A DNA stretch of 64,000 bases from Pseudomonadota bacterium (GTDB lineage Bacteria; Pseudomonadota; Gammaproteobacteria; Xanthomonadales; Xanthomonadaceae), in contig JAFEBV010000020.1 in the NCBI GenBank assembly GCA_018242485.1, positions 157,781 through 221,780 on the forward strand, in the 5' to 3' direction. The position numbers and the translations under genes are program-made. Shown piece by piece: positions 1 through 8,421 of the stretch. How positions within the stretch are numbered: the first letter of the stretch is position 1; the number at the start of each line of letters is the position of its first letter. The notes under the pieces were generated by a model that worked only from the letters and a program-made list of their open reading frames with translations, had not been told where the DNA came from and did no database searches.

Positions 1-2
1 AT

Positions 3-1835
3 TACGAGTCGACAGAGATACATAAGGCCTACGAAAATTACGTGGAATCGACTTTCGCGACAGAGCCAGTCGCGAATTTCGTGCAGGGACTTCGCAATTA
101 CATGCTTCATAGAGGGCTACCTAGCTCTCACATGTTCTTGTCTTTTCAGAGCAATCCCGGCGCTACTGACGGCAGCGCAACACAAGAAACAGGCGTTCGA
201 TATGACACCGCTTCACTACTTGAGTGGAACAAGTGGAAGCAACCAGCTCGCAGATATCTCGAAGAGTCCGGAGTGAACCTGGATATTCACAGGTTCGTAG
301 AAGACTACTTGGTTCTCGTCAACCGTTTTCACGCATGGCTGGGTACAGCACTCCAAGCTCACCACCAGACAGATCTGCAAGAGCTAGCTCAGCTGCAGCT
401 CCGCTTGGCGGCAGAGAAACCGCCAACGGAACCCAAGAAGGACTTTCACGATCAGGGAGCCGGTCTCGTTGAATCAGAGCCGTTCGAATTTTCATCTGTC
501 CGCAGCGCACTGATTAGTCAGGCTGCTATTAAGCTGCTGGAGAACCTTCGGGAGCTTCACTTTAAGCCAGCCTCGTCCGACGAATTTCCGAGTCAACGGC
601 CTGTTAATGTCGCGATATCAAGCTCTGACCTTGTTGACACGCCAGTGTTCTGGGGCCTGGATATCAACAGCGAACGCGTAGTCGCGTTCATCGAGAAGGA
701 TGGGAAACGTCTTGGTCTCTCTGAACAAGACTTTCGGAGCCTGGATGACTTGATCGACGTGTTACTCGCAGCGTCAGGGACCCGTTCCAGACTGAGCCGG
801 TCGTTTGTAGAAGAGACTTTCATTGGCTGGGCACGAGAGCGATTTGCGGGTGGCGAGAGAACCTTTGTCGATGCAGTGAGCGCCCTTGCGCGCGACAAAG
901 TCCAACAGGTTGAAGTATGGGCGCCAGTTGCTCATCTAGAGATCGAGGAAGCCTTTGAGTTCGGGCCCGTTCGAATTGCACCGATGACGGCAGAGCAGAT
1001 AGACAAGATGCAAGCGTTACACGCGAATTTTCCGCAGGATCAAGCGCAGCCCGTCAAGGATACATTTGATACGTTCAGAAAGGGGGTTCAAGGCTTCGCT
1101 GCCGTTGTAATTTCCATTGAAGCCGAGTGGGGGCTAGCCATGGAGCGCGGCAGACGCGTGGCGCAGGACGTCGTTAGCCTCCTACGATTCTTTTCGCCCG
1201 GAGCGATGAGCTCAGCGGAATTTTGTCCTGTGGCACTCATGGGATCGGAATACATTCCTTCGTCAAAGCTACTTCTGTTAGCAGAGACGGGCTTCTGCAT
1301 GTCAGAAGGTCTAGTGGATCAAAATGTCAGATTTTGGCGCATGCCGTCGAAGCAGCTGGCGCACATTAGAACCAGCGGGCTGGACAACGCATCCCTACTT
1401 GTCCTTCCTGATGGGCTAAGTGAATTCGCCTTGGCTGTTCGCTCTAGCCTTATTCTCTACAGCAGAGGAGTGACTCTAACGGATCCACTAGATCGCCTCC
1501 GGCATACCGTTTCCGCGTTGGAGAACGTTCTGCTCAAGCATGAAATGGAGCCGGCAGCAGCCAGTGTCGCCGCCCGAATCAGCTTCCTCGTCCCTAAGGA
1601 GCGCAGAGACCGTTCCCTCATTGCACATATGGTTCAACAGGTCTACTGGTTGCAAGTTCATCCGCACCTCGAGCCGCTGACCCCACGTGAGAGCGAACTG
1701 CTGAATACGTTCACGCAATATTCTTACAGCGCCCTGCAAACGGCGCTCTGCAACATGCAGTCGTTTAACTGGAAAAGGGATTTCGTGAACGCGGTCGACA
1801 ACATGGCCTCAAGCGGCTCTACCTGCGAGGGCTGA
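3..1835 (+). CDS. Unrecognised protein with HEPN-type motif, 5' end outside window
   Basis: The reading frame is open from base 3, so the gene very probably begins upstream; a GTG at 42 is the first possible internal start and would give 597 residues. I do not recognise the family as a whole. Counting from that GTG, residues R18-N19-Y-M-L-H23 match the R-N-x3-H motif of HEPN ribonuclease domains and are followed by GLP. Near the C-terminus, about residues 485-560, a helical stretch (SALENVLL, then VYWLQVH at 534-540) resembles the layout of Apea-like HEPN domains but lacks the arginine of the RxxxxH motif. There is no signal peptide or membrane segment. The gene converges on hamB with 15 bases between them. 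A role in RNA-targeting defence is an inference from the motif and the location. Confidence 0.75.
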   Translation, partial: YESTEIHKAYENYVESTFATEPVANFVQGLRNYMLHRGLPSSHMFLSFQSNPGATDGSATQETGVRYDTASLLEWNKWKQPARRYLEESGVNLDIHRFVEDYLVLVNRFHAWLGTALQAHHQTDLQELAQLQLRLAAEKPPTEPKKDFHDQGAGLVESEPFEFSSVRSALISQAAIKLLENLRELHFKPASSDEFPSQRPVNVAISSSDLVDTPVFWGLDINSERVVAFIEKDGKRLGLSEQDFRSLDDLIDVLLAASGTRSRLSRSFVEETFIGWARERFAGGERTFVDAVSALARDKVQQVEVWAPVAHLEIEEAFEFGPVRIAPMTAEQIDKMQALHANFPQDQAQPVKDTFDTFRKGVQGFAAVVISIEAEWGLAMERGRRVAQDVVSLLRFFSPGAMSSAEFCPVALMGSEYIPSSKLLLLAETGFCMSEGLVDQNVRFWRMPSKQLAHIRTSGLDNASLLVLPDGLSEFALAVRSSLILYSRGVTLTDPLDRLRHTVSALENVLLKHEMEPAAASVAARISFLVPKERRDRSLIAHMVQQVYWLQVHPHLEPLTPRESELLNTFTQYSYSALQTALCNMQSFNWKRDFVNAVDNMASSGSTCEG

Positions 1836-1838
1836 GCC

Positions 1839-1852
1839 GAGTCGTTCGACTC
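1839..1852. terminator. Small hairpin between convergent stop codons
   Basis: GAGTCG-TT-CGACTC forms a perfect 6-bp stem lying across the gap between the first gene and hamB, overlapping the hamB stop codon. No T-tract follows in either direction, so a terminator role is only suggested by position. Confidence 0.3.
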
Positions 1853-4829
1853 AGGCCAGGTCCTCGAGCGTATTGACGTAGATCAGGTCGCCCAAATAAA
1901 CGCGCCAGTCGACCTCATGCTGGCGCAGCCCGTCACGCGCGTTGGCCTTGATGTTCGTGAAATCCAACGGCAGCGCGGTTTGGGTGATAGCGTTTCCCAG
2001 TGCCACGTAGGCTCGACGGTGACGCACGCCCAACTCCGCGAGCAATCGCGCAGCGACATTCGGCGCACCAAAGCGTAGCTGTTGCGTGAAATTCGCCGCG
2101 CCCGCCGCGAGTTCTAGGCCATCGACCTGCAGGCGACGTGCCAGCAGGCTCAGGCCCTGCTCCACCAGTGTCTGCAGGGTATAGGTGATCGCCCGCGTGT
2201 GGAGTGCCAGCAAGTCGTCCATGCCGAGTTGGAGCTGTCGACCGATTTCGACGAACGGCTTTCCCAGCATCCAGCGCCGGACGATCTCGAAGAAGCGCCA
2301 CTTCGCGATTTCCGCTTGATCTGCTTCGACACGAAACCCCTGTAAGACCGCATGCCGCAGTTCGGCGTGCGACCACGCCCAGTCTAAGATGACCGATCGC
2401 AGCCCATCATCAAGGACATCGACCGGATCCTGCCAATTCGGCCGAGCCGGCCAAAGCCCGGCCAAAACAGAGGTGAGCATGCGCACCTTCGCGCCTGTCT
2501 CACGTACCCATGCCAACTGGCCGGTCGGCCGCAGGCCAATGAGCCGCCGGGCTCGTAGCGCGAAGACATCGCGAAGCAACTCCGCCTGCGCTGGTTCCAA
2601 CTGCCTCGCCGCAAAGGTTTGCTCAGCGAGTTCTCGAGCGCGTGCGACGAACAGCTCTTCTCCCACCTCCTCGGAAATAAGGTCGATCAATGTCGAGTCG
2701 ACGCCGTCAACAACGGGGTAGACGGTGCCGACGCCCTCAAGGAACTCGTTGCTCAGCGCCATTCCCCGTCGTACGAGGAAGATGCTCAATTGCCGGACCA
2801 GGCTCACCAATGAGCCGCGCACCGGCTCGCCGGCACCTTGCGCCGCGACCGGCAGCACCAAGCCCCATTGGCCGGGATTGGCGCAGATCACCAAGCCCTT
2901 GGTGTTGGCGCCCGCGCGTCCGGCGCGACCGACCAGATTCTTGATGTCCCGCGCGAGCATGGCTTCGGACTGCTGACCACCTGGTCTGCGGCGCTGCACC
3001 GAGTACAGGACCAAGCTGCGGATGGGCAGGTTGACTCCCTCGGCCAGCGTGCTGGTGCAGATCACCAGCCGAACAGCGTTGTCCCGAATCAGCGCTTCCA
3101 GGACCTCGCGCGTCTCTTGCGGAATATCGCCGTGGTGAAGCACGGCGCCGTGGCGCACAGCCTGCGTGCCGATCCACGCGGCCCCGTACTCGGCTTCAAG
3201 GTAAGCGATGCACGGTTGCAAGGCCCCGGGTTGGGCGTAGTCCAGGGGCGCAGGCAACGGCAGAGATTGCGCCAACTGGTTGACGAGCTCACTCGCGAGG
3301 CCCTCGGCTCCTTGGTCGCCTCGCTTGTTCGCGGCGAAGATCGCGGTGGTCCCCATCGGCATAACCTTTCGGGCAGCGGCGACGGCCTGCGTCTTGACGG
3401 AAGCGAAGCTGTAGGTGTTCTGGCGTCGGGTGATCCGATTGGTGAAGGTGAAGCTGTTGCGATCCAGAAAGCGATCGAGGGTGAAACGTCGTTCGGGCGC
3501 TTCGTGCGGATGCATGGCCAGGCGAATCGACGTGGCCGCGCCGTTACCCAGCGGCTGGAGTACGGCGAACTCAGCTGTCGCAGGGCGATAGGTGCTGCGG
3601 ATGACGGTCTGGTCGGTGCCGCCGAGCCACGCATTGATCTCCTCGATGTTGGGCACGATGGCGGACACGAAGACGAAGCGCGGTGCGGCCCCCGCACGCG
3701 ACTTCATGCGTGCCAGCAGCAACTCAAGTCCGATGCCGCGCGCGTCGCTGTCCAGCAAGTGGCCCTCGTCGCAAATCACCAAAGAAATTCGTTGAGCGAA
3801 TGTCGGTTCGGCGCTGAGGATTCCCGATAGCGACTCGGGCGTCGCCACCATGGCCTGGATCTGGTCCAGATCGTGGACTTCGTCGCCCGATGGCACCGTT
3901 CCGCCGTATGCGCAACGCGCGGGCAGGCCCATCGCGTTCAAGCGGGCAACGAGCGTCCCTTTCAGTTCCGAGGCGAGGGAGCGGAAGGGCACGAGAAGCA
4001 CGGCGACGTCGTTGGGATGCGCACCCAGGTGCCAGTAGAGCAGGGTCTCGCACAACGTCGTCTTGCCAGCGCCAGTGGGCATCTGCATCGCGTAGCTGCT
4101 GGCGTTGGTCAGCAAACCGCCCTGAATGGCCTGAATCTGCGACGGGAAGAACTCCCAGCTCGAGGGCTGTCGGTCGACCAGCGAACGTACCAGTGGCGTC
4201 CAGAACGGGTCGACGCCCTGCGGCAGGACCGCACGCAAGTTGGTTTGTTGGAAACGTTCAAGCAGACCGCGCAGCAGCCGCGCCACTATCCAGACCTCGG
4301 GGCCCTCCTCCAAGGCGCGGGTCTCTCGCTCCCGCAGCGCCGCGCCGCGCAAAGCGATGCGGTCAAGGTCACCGGCCCTGAGTTCGTCTTGGACCCCTCT
4401 AGAAAAATCGGACTGCAATGTCCCCGGGCGCGCCAAGAAGTCGTAGCAGGCAGCACGCAGGCTAGTCGGGCTAGCCGGCCGTGCGGAATGCCGCATCGCC
4501 AGACACGCCGATGCGGGGAAATCGCCGAAATAGAACGCCGCCGCGGCGAACAACGTCGCGTCTTCTCGGGAAATGCCCCGATCACTCAATTGGTCCTCGG
4601 CCATTTCGGCCGAGAACTGCAAGAACGCATTGCCCAGCTGCGCCCAATCCGCGGGCGCGACCTCGGGTTGGTGGAGGTTGGCGAATAGCTCCCCGACCAG
4701 GGAGATGTAGAAGTCATCGAGGCGATGGTCGATGGGCCCCAGCTCGATCGGCAGTTGCGCGAACTGGAAATGACGCAGGTGCCGGGCGGTATCGGCGTTG
4801 TTGATCCACTGCTGCAGGGATGCGCGCAT
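1851..4829 (-). CDS. hamB: Hachiman defence helicase HamB
   Basis: A 992-residue superfamily 2 helicase. Visible motifs are Walker A PTGAGKTT at residues 251-258, the Walker B/DExH box DEGH at 354-357, a motif III-like VSAIVP, a TSTLAEGVNLP motif V and a motif VI around NLVGRAGRAG, the arrangement seen in Ski2-like helicases. About 240 residues precede the helicase core and about 300 follow it. The start codon lies two bases after the hamA stop, so the pair is translationally coupled. HamA-HamB is established as the Hachiman anti-phage system, in which the helicase senses aberrant DNA and controls the nuclease. The assignment depends mainly on the neighbouring HamA; the helicase alone would only be called a DEAD/DEAH-box protein. 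All core motifs look intact. Confidence 0.88.
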   Translation of the reverse strand: MRASLQQWINNADTARHLRHFQFAQLPIELGPIDHRLDDFYISLVGELFANLHQPEVAPADWAQLGNAFLQFSAEMAEDQLSDRGISREDATLFAAAAFYFGDFPASACLAMRHSARPASPTSLRAACYDFLARPGTLQSDFSRGVQDELRAGDLDRIALRGAALRERETRALEEGPEVWIVARLLRGLLERFQQTNLRAVLPQGVDPFWTPLVRSLVDRQPSSWEFFPSQIQAIQGGLLTNASSYAMQMPTGAGKTTLCETLLYWHLGAHPNDVAVLLVPFRSLASELKGTLVARLNAMGLPARCAYGGTVPSGDEVHDLDQIQAMVATPESLSGILSAEPTFAQRISLVICDEGHLLDSDARGIGLELLLARMKSRAGAAPRFVFVSAIVPNIEEINAWLGGTDQTVIRSTYRPATAEFAVLQPLGNGAATSIRLAMHPHEAPERRFTLDRFLDRNSFTFTNRITRRQNTYSFASVKTQAVAAARKVMPMGTTAIFAANKRGDQGAEGLASELVNQLAQSLPLPAPLDYAQPGALQPCIAYLEAEYGAAWIGTQAVRHGAVLHHGDIPQETREVLEALIRDNAVRLVICTSTLAEGVNLPIRSLVLYSVQRRRPGGQQSEAMLARDIKNLVGRAGRAGANTKGLVICANPGQWGLVLPVAAQGAGEPVRGSLVSLVRQLSIFLVRRGMALSNEFLEGVGTVYPVVDGVDSTLIDLISEEVGEELFVARARELAEQTFAARQLEPAQAELLRDVFALRARRLIGLRPTGQLAWVRETGAKVRMLTSVLAGLWPARPNWQDPVDVLDDGLRSVILDWAWSHAELRHAVLQGFRVEADQAEIAKWRFFEIVRRWMLGKPFVEIGRQLQLGMDDLLALHTRAITYTLQTLVEQGLSLLARRLQVDGLELAAGAANFTQQLRFGAPNVAARLLAELGVRHRRAYVALGNAITQTALPLDFTNIKANARDGLRQHEVDWRVYLGDLIYVNTLEDLA

Positions 4830-4831
4830 AA

Positions 4832-5623
4832 CTAGGCCGAGGCATGCGCGGCAGCGAATGCCGCCGTGTACGTCTGCTGTAGGTTGGGCACACCGATCAC
4901 AACGAGGGTGAACTCCGGATCGGCGATGTTCGGCGCCGCGGCGAGTTCGTTGGTCAACAGAGCGCTGCAGATGACGGCCACCGCGCGGAAACGCTTGGCG
5001 ATCGGCGGGCTGTCTATGGCTTGGATAAATCGATCGAGCAACGGCAAGTCGACGTCACCGAGGTCCGTGGTCAGAGCCCGCTCACGCAACCACACCAGCG
5101 TGGCGGCGAGACGGCTGGTTCGATCCTTCTTACAGTCGGCAATGGCATCCGCGATCGGGGTAGACGCGCCCGCGGTGGCCTTGGCCTTGACCTCAGCACA
5201 CAGGATGGCGTCCGCTGTACTGGCATGAGGACGGTTCGGCATCACGAAATGCACGACGTCCGACTTGGGCGCCGGCTTGGTCCGGTCCTGCTTCAGGCGC
5301 CACTTCTTCGGTCCGAACGCGGTGCCCGGTAGCTCGCGGGTCGCCTGATAGAAGTAGCCAAGCACCTCGCCGAAATCGCCGGACATAGTAGCCCCCGCGT
5401 CGGGAAGCCTGGAGTGGACGATTTCGGCGCGCGTCACGCCGGTTCTCCGCGTCTCGGCATCGAGATCGGCGTCGGTGATGTAGCAACGTCTGAGTGGTAC
5501 GCCGATGCTTGCCGCCAGCTGCGCCACACTCGCCGGGCTTACATGGATCAGGACGTACGGCTGATCCTGCGCGTGTGCAAACCACGGCACGGCGTCCACG
5601 AAATCAATTCCAAGTTCATCCAT
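4832..5623 (-). CDS. hamA: Hachiman defence nuclease HamA (DUF1837)
   Basis: A 263-residue protein of the HamA/DUF1837 family. A PD-(D/E)xK nuclease core can be read: GDFGE with E86, then KWRLKQDR, S-D122-V-V, and E144-V-K146 in the motif AEVKAKAT; the family pattern is GxFGE...D...ExK. HamA is the effector nuclease of Hachiman. I chose the ATG at 5623 because an AAGGAGG Shine-Dalgarno sequence (complement of 5632-5638) lies eight bases upstream; the frame remains open upstream to an ATG at 5689, but that region lacks a ribosome site and looks non-coding. hamB follows after two bases. A 252-base gap separates hamA from the AlbA_2 gene upstream on the same strand. Confidence 0.88.
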   Translation of the reverse strand: MDELGIDFVDAVPWFAHAQDQPYVLIHVSPASVAQLAASIGVPLRRCYITDADLDAETRRTGVTRAEIVHSRLPDAGATMSGDFGEVLGYFYQATRELPGTAFGPKKWRLKQDRTKPAPKSDVVHFVMPNRPHASTADAILCAEVKAKATAGASTPIADAIADCKKDRTSRLAATLVWLRERALTTDLGDVDLPLLDRFIQAIDSPPIAKRFRAVAVICSALLTNELAAAPNIADPEFTLVVIGVPNLQQTYTAAFAAAHASA

Positions 5624-5631
5624 GGGGCCGA

Positions 5632-5638
5632 CCTCCTT
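5632..5638 (-). promoter_or_regulatory. Ribosome binding site of hamA
   Basis: AAGGAGG on the minus strand, eight bases before the ATG at 5623. It decides the hamA start in favour of the shorter, 263-residue product. Confidence 0.8.
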
Positions 5639-5875
5639 GCGGTCCTCGTAGGGGCGTGCGATCGGTTCACGGAAGAGCCGACCAAGCACGGCTTGTGGGC
5701 GCGGTCGCGTCAGTGTGCCCGAGTTTTCCGAGGTCAGGGGAAGGGTGTCCAGAGGGTGTGGCCTTGCTCAAGGGCAGGTCGCTTTCAGGTTGACCGGCGG
5801 TAATCGCAGCTATGGTCTTCCGGAGCGAAAGGATCGCGCTTGTCGATGCGCACGGCCTCGGCGACTGGCTCCCGG

Positions 5876-7084
5876 CTATCGTGCCGAAATTGGCGCAGAA
5901 GGCTGTTCAGTCGCCTTCCGGTTCAATGCCTCAATCAACTCGTTCACTGGCACCTGCACGTGCGCAACTTCAATATGGATGGCTAGAGGTTCGACTGCAG
6001 GAAAGGCTAACTCGTCAGCCCACACGGTGGCCTGGATGGACAAATCAACAGTCCGAGTGGCCCGGATAAATAGTTCGTCGCGAAAGAACAGGCCCTGCTT
6101 CGCATAGATCTTTGGCATGTCACGATGCACGATCCAGCCCTTGCTCACTCGATCGATGCGCATGGCCGATGTCACATGCGAAACGACAACGATGTTCGTC
6201 CGTGCCTGCGGGGCATTTAGGAGTGCGGGTCTGTTAATCAGCTCAACTTCGCCGGGATCACAGAGCAATGTGAGGATGACGCGGACACCATTAGCGGTGG
6301 CGTCGCCAATGTTCTGCACGCAACAGTCCAACGGAACGAGCAGTGCATCCTGGGCCAAGAAAGCCGCACCTTGCCGGTAATATTCGCGGTTCCTCGTTAC
6401 ATGACTAATTGCAGATGCAAGATCGGTGGGCTGCTCACCGAGACCAGCGAAATCAGGTATGGAAGCGGGATCCGGAATGACCAACCGCCTCCTCTCGAAA
6501 AATTGCGCCTTGGCATTTTCGTCCGTGGTTGGGTCGTGCAATGAGATAGTCAGCATCGGTTGGCGCTGCGTGACTGGCGGCATGTCAGCCCGGGCCATAT
6601 CGGCAATCTCATCGGGTGAAGCCTCGGCGGTCGATGAGCCGTGCCGCAGGTACACACACCGCGCTTTGACCTTGCCGTAGCCGTCAGATGCCCACAAAGG
6701 CCTGCTCTGATGCTTGGCGATCGACAGAATTCCAAGCTCTACGCCGTTGTACGGGATGACCTCGTAAGTGAAGTCCACAGGCCGATTGGTCTTGCTGTTG
6801 ACGAACTGATGGATGCTCGCGTCATCCAGATGTTCGGAAACACCGACCGCAACCGATTTCCCGCCCCTCACTTCCCGGACTCCAATCAAGATGTGGGCAT
6901 CGTGCATACGTGAGGTGTTGGCGAACGCCAGGATGTCCTTCAGCAGCTCGCCCTTCTCGTCCTCTGCCCCCTTCTTGAACCGATACGGGCCTTCCTTGAA
7001 GTCCAAGTCTCGGCCCTCAGCGCGCTCCAGCAGCTCTTCAATGGCTTGCGCAGTCAGCATCATAGCTTGCGAAGAAAAATCCAT
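5876..7084 (-). CDS. Schlafen/AlbA_2-domain protein
   Basis: A 402-residue protein with an N-terminal AlbA_2 (divergent AAA-4, PF04326-type) domain at about residues 10-165. The family signatures LDFKEGPYRFKKG, ELLKDILAFANT and HILIGV are present in order. AlbA_2 domains are found in Schlafen proteins, which act on RNA, and in bacterial regulators and defence proteins. The C-terminal half (about 190-402) has no domain I recognise; it contains a PLDCCVQNIGDATANGVRVIL stretch that looks like a beta-sandwich. Alternative ATGs lie at residues 8 and 9. It reads in the same direction as the XRE gene (123 bases upstream) and hamA (252 bases downstream), so it may belong to the same regulated unit. 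Function is unassigned. Confidence 0.8.
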   Translation of the reverse strand: MDFSSQAMMLTAQAIEELLERAEGRDLDFKEGPYRFKKGAEDEKGELLKDILAFANTSRMHDAHILIGVREVRGGKSVAVGVSEHLDDASIHQFVNSKTNRPVDFTYEVIPYNGVELGILSIAKHQSRPLWASDGYGKVKARCVYLRHGSSTAEASPDEIADMARADMPPVTQRQPMLTISLHDPTTDENAKAQFFERRRLVIPDPASIPDFAGLGEQPTDLASAISHVTRNREYYRQGAAFLAQDALLVPLDCCVQNIGDATANGVRVILTLLCDPGEVELINRPALLNAPQARTNIVVVSHVTSAMRIDRVSKGWIVHRDMPKIYAKQGLFFRDELFIRATRTVDLSIQATVWADELAFPAVEPLAIHIEVAHVQVPVNELIEALNRKATEQPSAPISAR

Positions 7085-7207
7085 CCTTGTCGAACCGTGG
7101 ACACTGAGTCCATCAGCTGATCGTACGCGCTGCCGCTATCCTGCGTCACACTTCGCAGCGTTGTTGGACTCTAGGTGACCAGTCTGTCGCGCGCAGGCGT
7201 GGGATGG

Positions 7208-7468
7208 CTAGTCAGCTTGTGAGGCATGCTTCCGGTTGATGACAAGCCTCACAGCTTCTTCCGGCTCAAGGCCCAGGGCGGCGGTGATCTGGAGGAACTC
7301 CATGATGTCCAGGCGGCGCGCGCCGGCTTCAACCGCCGAAAGGCGCTGCTGAGGCCATCCCAACTCCAACGCTAGCACAGTTTGAGATTTCCCCGCCGCT
7401 TCCCGAAGCGCACGGAGCCGCATGACGAGACGTCTATAGGCTGTGGCGTAGATGGTCTTGGACGCCAT
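7208..7468 (-). CDS. XRE-family DNA-binding regulator
   Basis: An 86-residue helix-turn-helix protein. The Cro/C1-type fold is readable: LRALREAAGKSQTVLALELGWPQQRLSAVEAG, followed by RRLDIMEFLQITAALGLEP. The size is typical of small autoregulatory repressors in defence islands. It lies upstream of and codirectional with the AlbA_2 gene, hamA and hamB, and is divergent from the small gene starting at 7596. The shared 127-base intergenic region holds a perfect 6-3-6 palindrome that is a likely binding site. Control of the Hachiman unit by this protein is an inference from position. Confidence 0.85.
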   Translation of the reverse strand: MASKTIYATAYRRLVMRLRALREAAGKSQTVLALELGWPQQRLSAVEAGARRLDIMEFLQITAALGLEPEEAVRLVINRKHASQAD

Positions 7469-7517
7469 GGTCGCACCCGATGGAAGCGACCAGAAATCTA
7501 TGTCACGCTCACCGATT

Positions 7518-7532
7518 ACATGAAAATCATGT
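7518..7532. promoter_or_regulatory. Palindromic operator candidate
   Basis: ACATGA-AAA-TCATGT, a perfect inverted repeat of 6 bp around a 3-base spacer, sits 50 bases upstream of the XRE start and 63 bases upstream of the divergent start at 7596. The half-site size and position fit a dimeric XRE repressor operator. Confidence 0.5.
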
Positions 7533-7595
7533 GACTTGCCTGTAGGATCGGGGTGCTACTCACGCCTGCGGTTATCGACAGAGAGAGTGCTCGTC

Positions 7596-7934
7596 ATGCC
7601 ATGCTTCCTCGTATCTCCAGACATGGAGACTGCGATCCAGCTCGTCCTGCCCGATGGGCTTGAACGCTCAATGTCGGCGCAATGGGATCGCCTACGGGAA
7701 CGTGAGCCACGAGACAAATTTGCTCGCCTCATTGAGACAGGGCTGGTGACGCTGTTGGCCAAGGCAATCGACTGGGATCTCCAGGAGCCAACGCCTGACG
7801 AAATTGCCTACCTGATGGTGATGTGGGAGGAGTTCGGCACGGTACCGCCGAAAGAAGCTACCCAGTTCCGTGGGGCTTACTTTGAGTTCCTTGAGAACTT
7901 TGAGCCCCGGCAGGGCCAGGAAACTTCGTCGTAA
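7596..7934 (+). CDS. Hypothetical protein, small, acidic
   Basis: A 112-residue protein of unknown family when started at the ATG at 7596, which follows a purine-rich GAGAGAG stretch by eight bases; the frame is open further upstream and another ATG lies at 7623. It is soluble in appearance, with a likely helical segment (MSAQWDRLREREPRDKFARLIETGLVTLLAKAIDW) and an acidic C-terminus. It is divergent from the XRE gene, and lies upstream of the frameshifted small gene and hsdR on the same strand. I cannot assign a function; small proteins in this position are often antitoxin-like or immunity-like, but nothing in the sequence shows this. Confidence 0.55.
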   Translation: MPCFLVSPDMETAIQLVLPDGLERSMSAQWDRLREREPRDKFARLIETGLVTLLAKAIDWDLQEPTPDEIAYLMVMWEEFGTVPPKEATQFRGAYFEFLENFEPRQGQETSS

Positions 7935-7997
7935 ATCCACCACTGACGTTCAATCGGCAACACGGGCGAAAGTAGCTCATTGCATCCTAGGATTGCC

Positions 7998-8293
7998 ATG
8001 ACCGAGCCTGCCTCTTCTGAAGAGATCCCGCATTGGGACGTGCCCCTGGCACTTCGAGGCGTATTGATCGAGCTGCTTGACTACGCCGAACCGGCAAGGC
8101 ACCGGAACCCGAAGTCTTGCAACGATGGCACGAATGGATCTACAAGGCAGGGAGGGCCCATATCGGCCTGACGATCACCTGTGAGGATCTCGTCGAACTG
8201 GGTGCGACAGACGAGCGACTGGAGAAGATGAAGCAAGCCTTGGCGCGAGCAATGGGTCCGGACCTGTACTGGCCTCGTCGTGATCGGTGGTGA
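7998..8293 (+). pseudogene. Small gene apparently split by a frameshift
   Basis: Two frames read as one protein of about 98 residues. The first part begins at the ATG at 7998 (MTEPASSEEIPHWDVPLALR and on to LLDYAEP). Beyond about 8090 the first frame becomes implausible (ARHRNPKSCN), while the frame one base back reads GKAPEPEVLQRWHEWIYKAG and continues to PDLYWPRRDRW with a TGA at 8291-8293. The second frame has a stop at 8078-8080 and no good start of its own, so the switch must fall between 8081 and about 8171. No classical slippery heptamer is evident. A one-base loss, a sequencing error or programmed shifting could explain it. Family unknown; it sits 128 bases before hsdR. Confidence 0.5.
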
Positions 8294-8421
8294 GGGAGTG
8301 CTGGCGATTGAGCGCTGGATTTGCGGCAGGCAGGCTCCTCTCGGGAGAATGATCTTGCGACTGGTCTGGCATTCGTAGAAAAGCCCGCTAATCTGCACCC
8401 AATGATCGCAGTCCCGATCGT

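Noticed and set aside
1839..1852. Strong bidirectional terminator between the first gene and hamB
   Set aside because: The stem is only 6 bp and no T-tract follows on either side; kept only as a weak hairpin feature.
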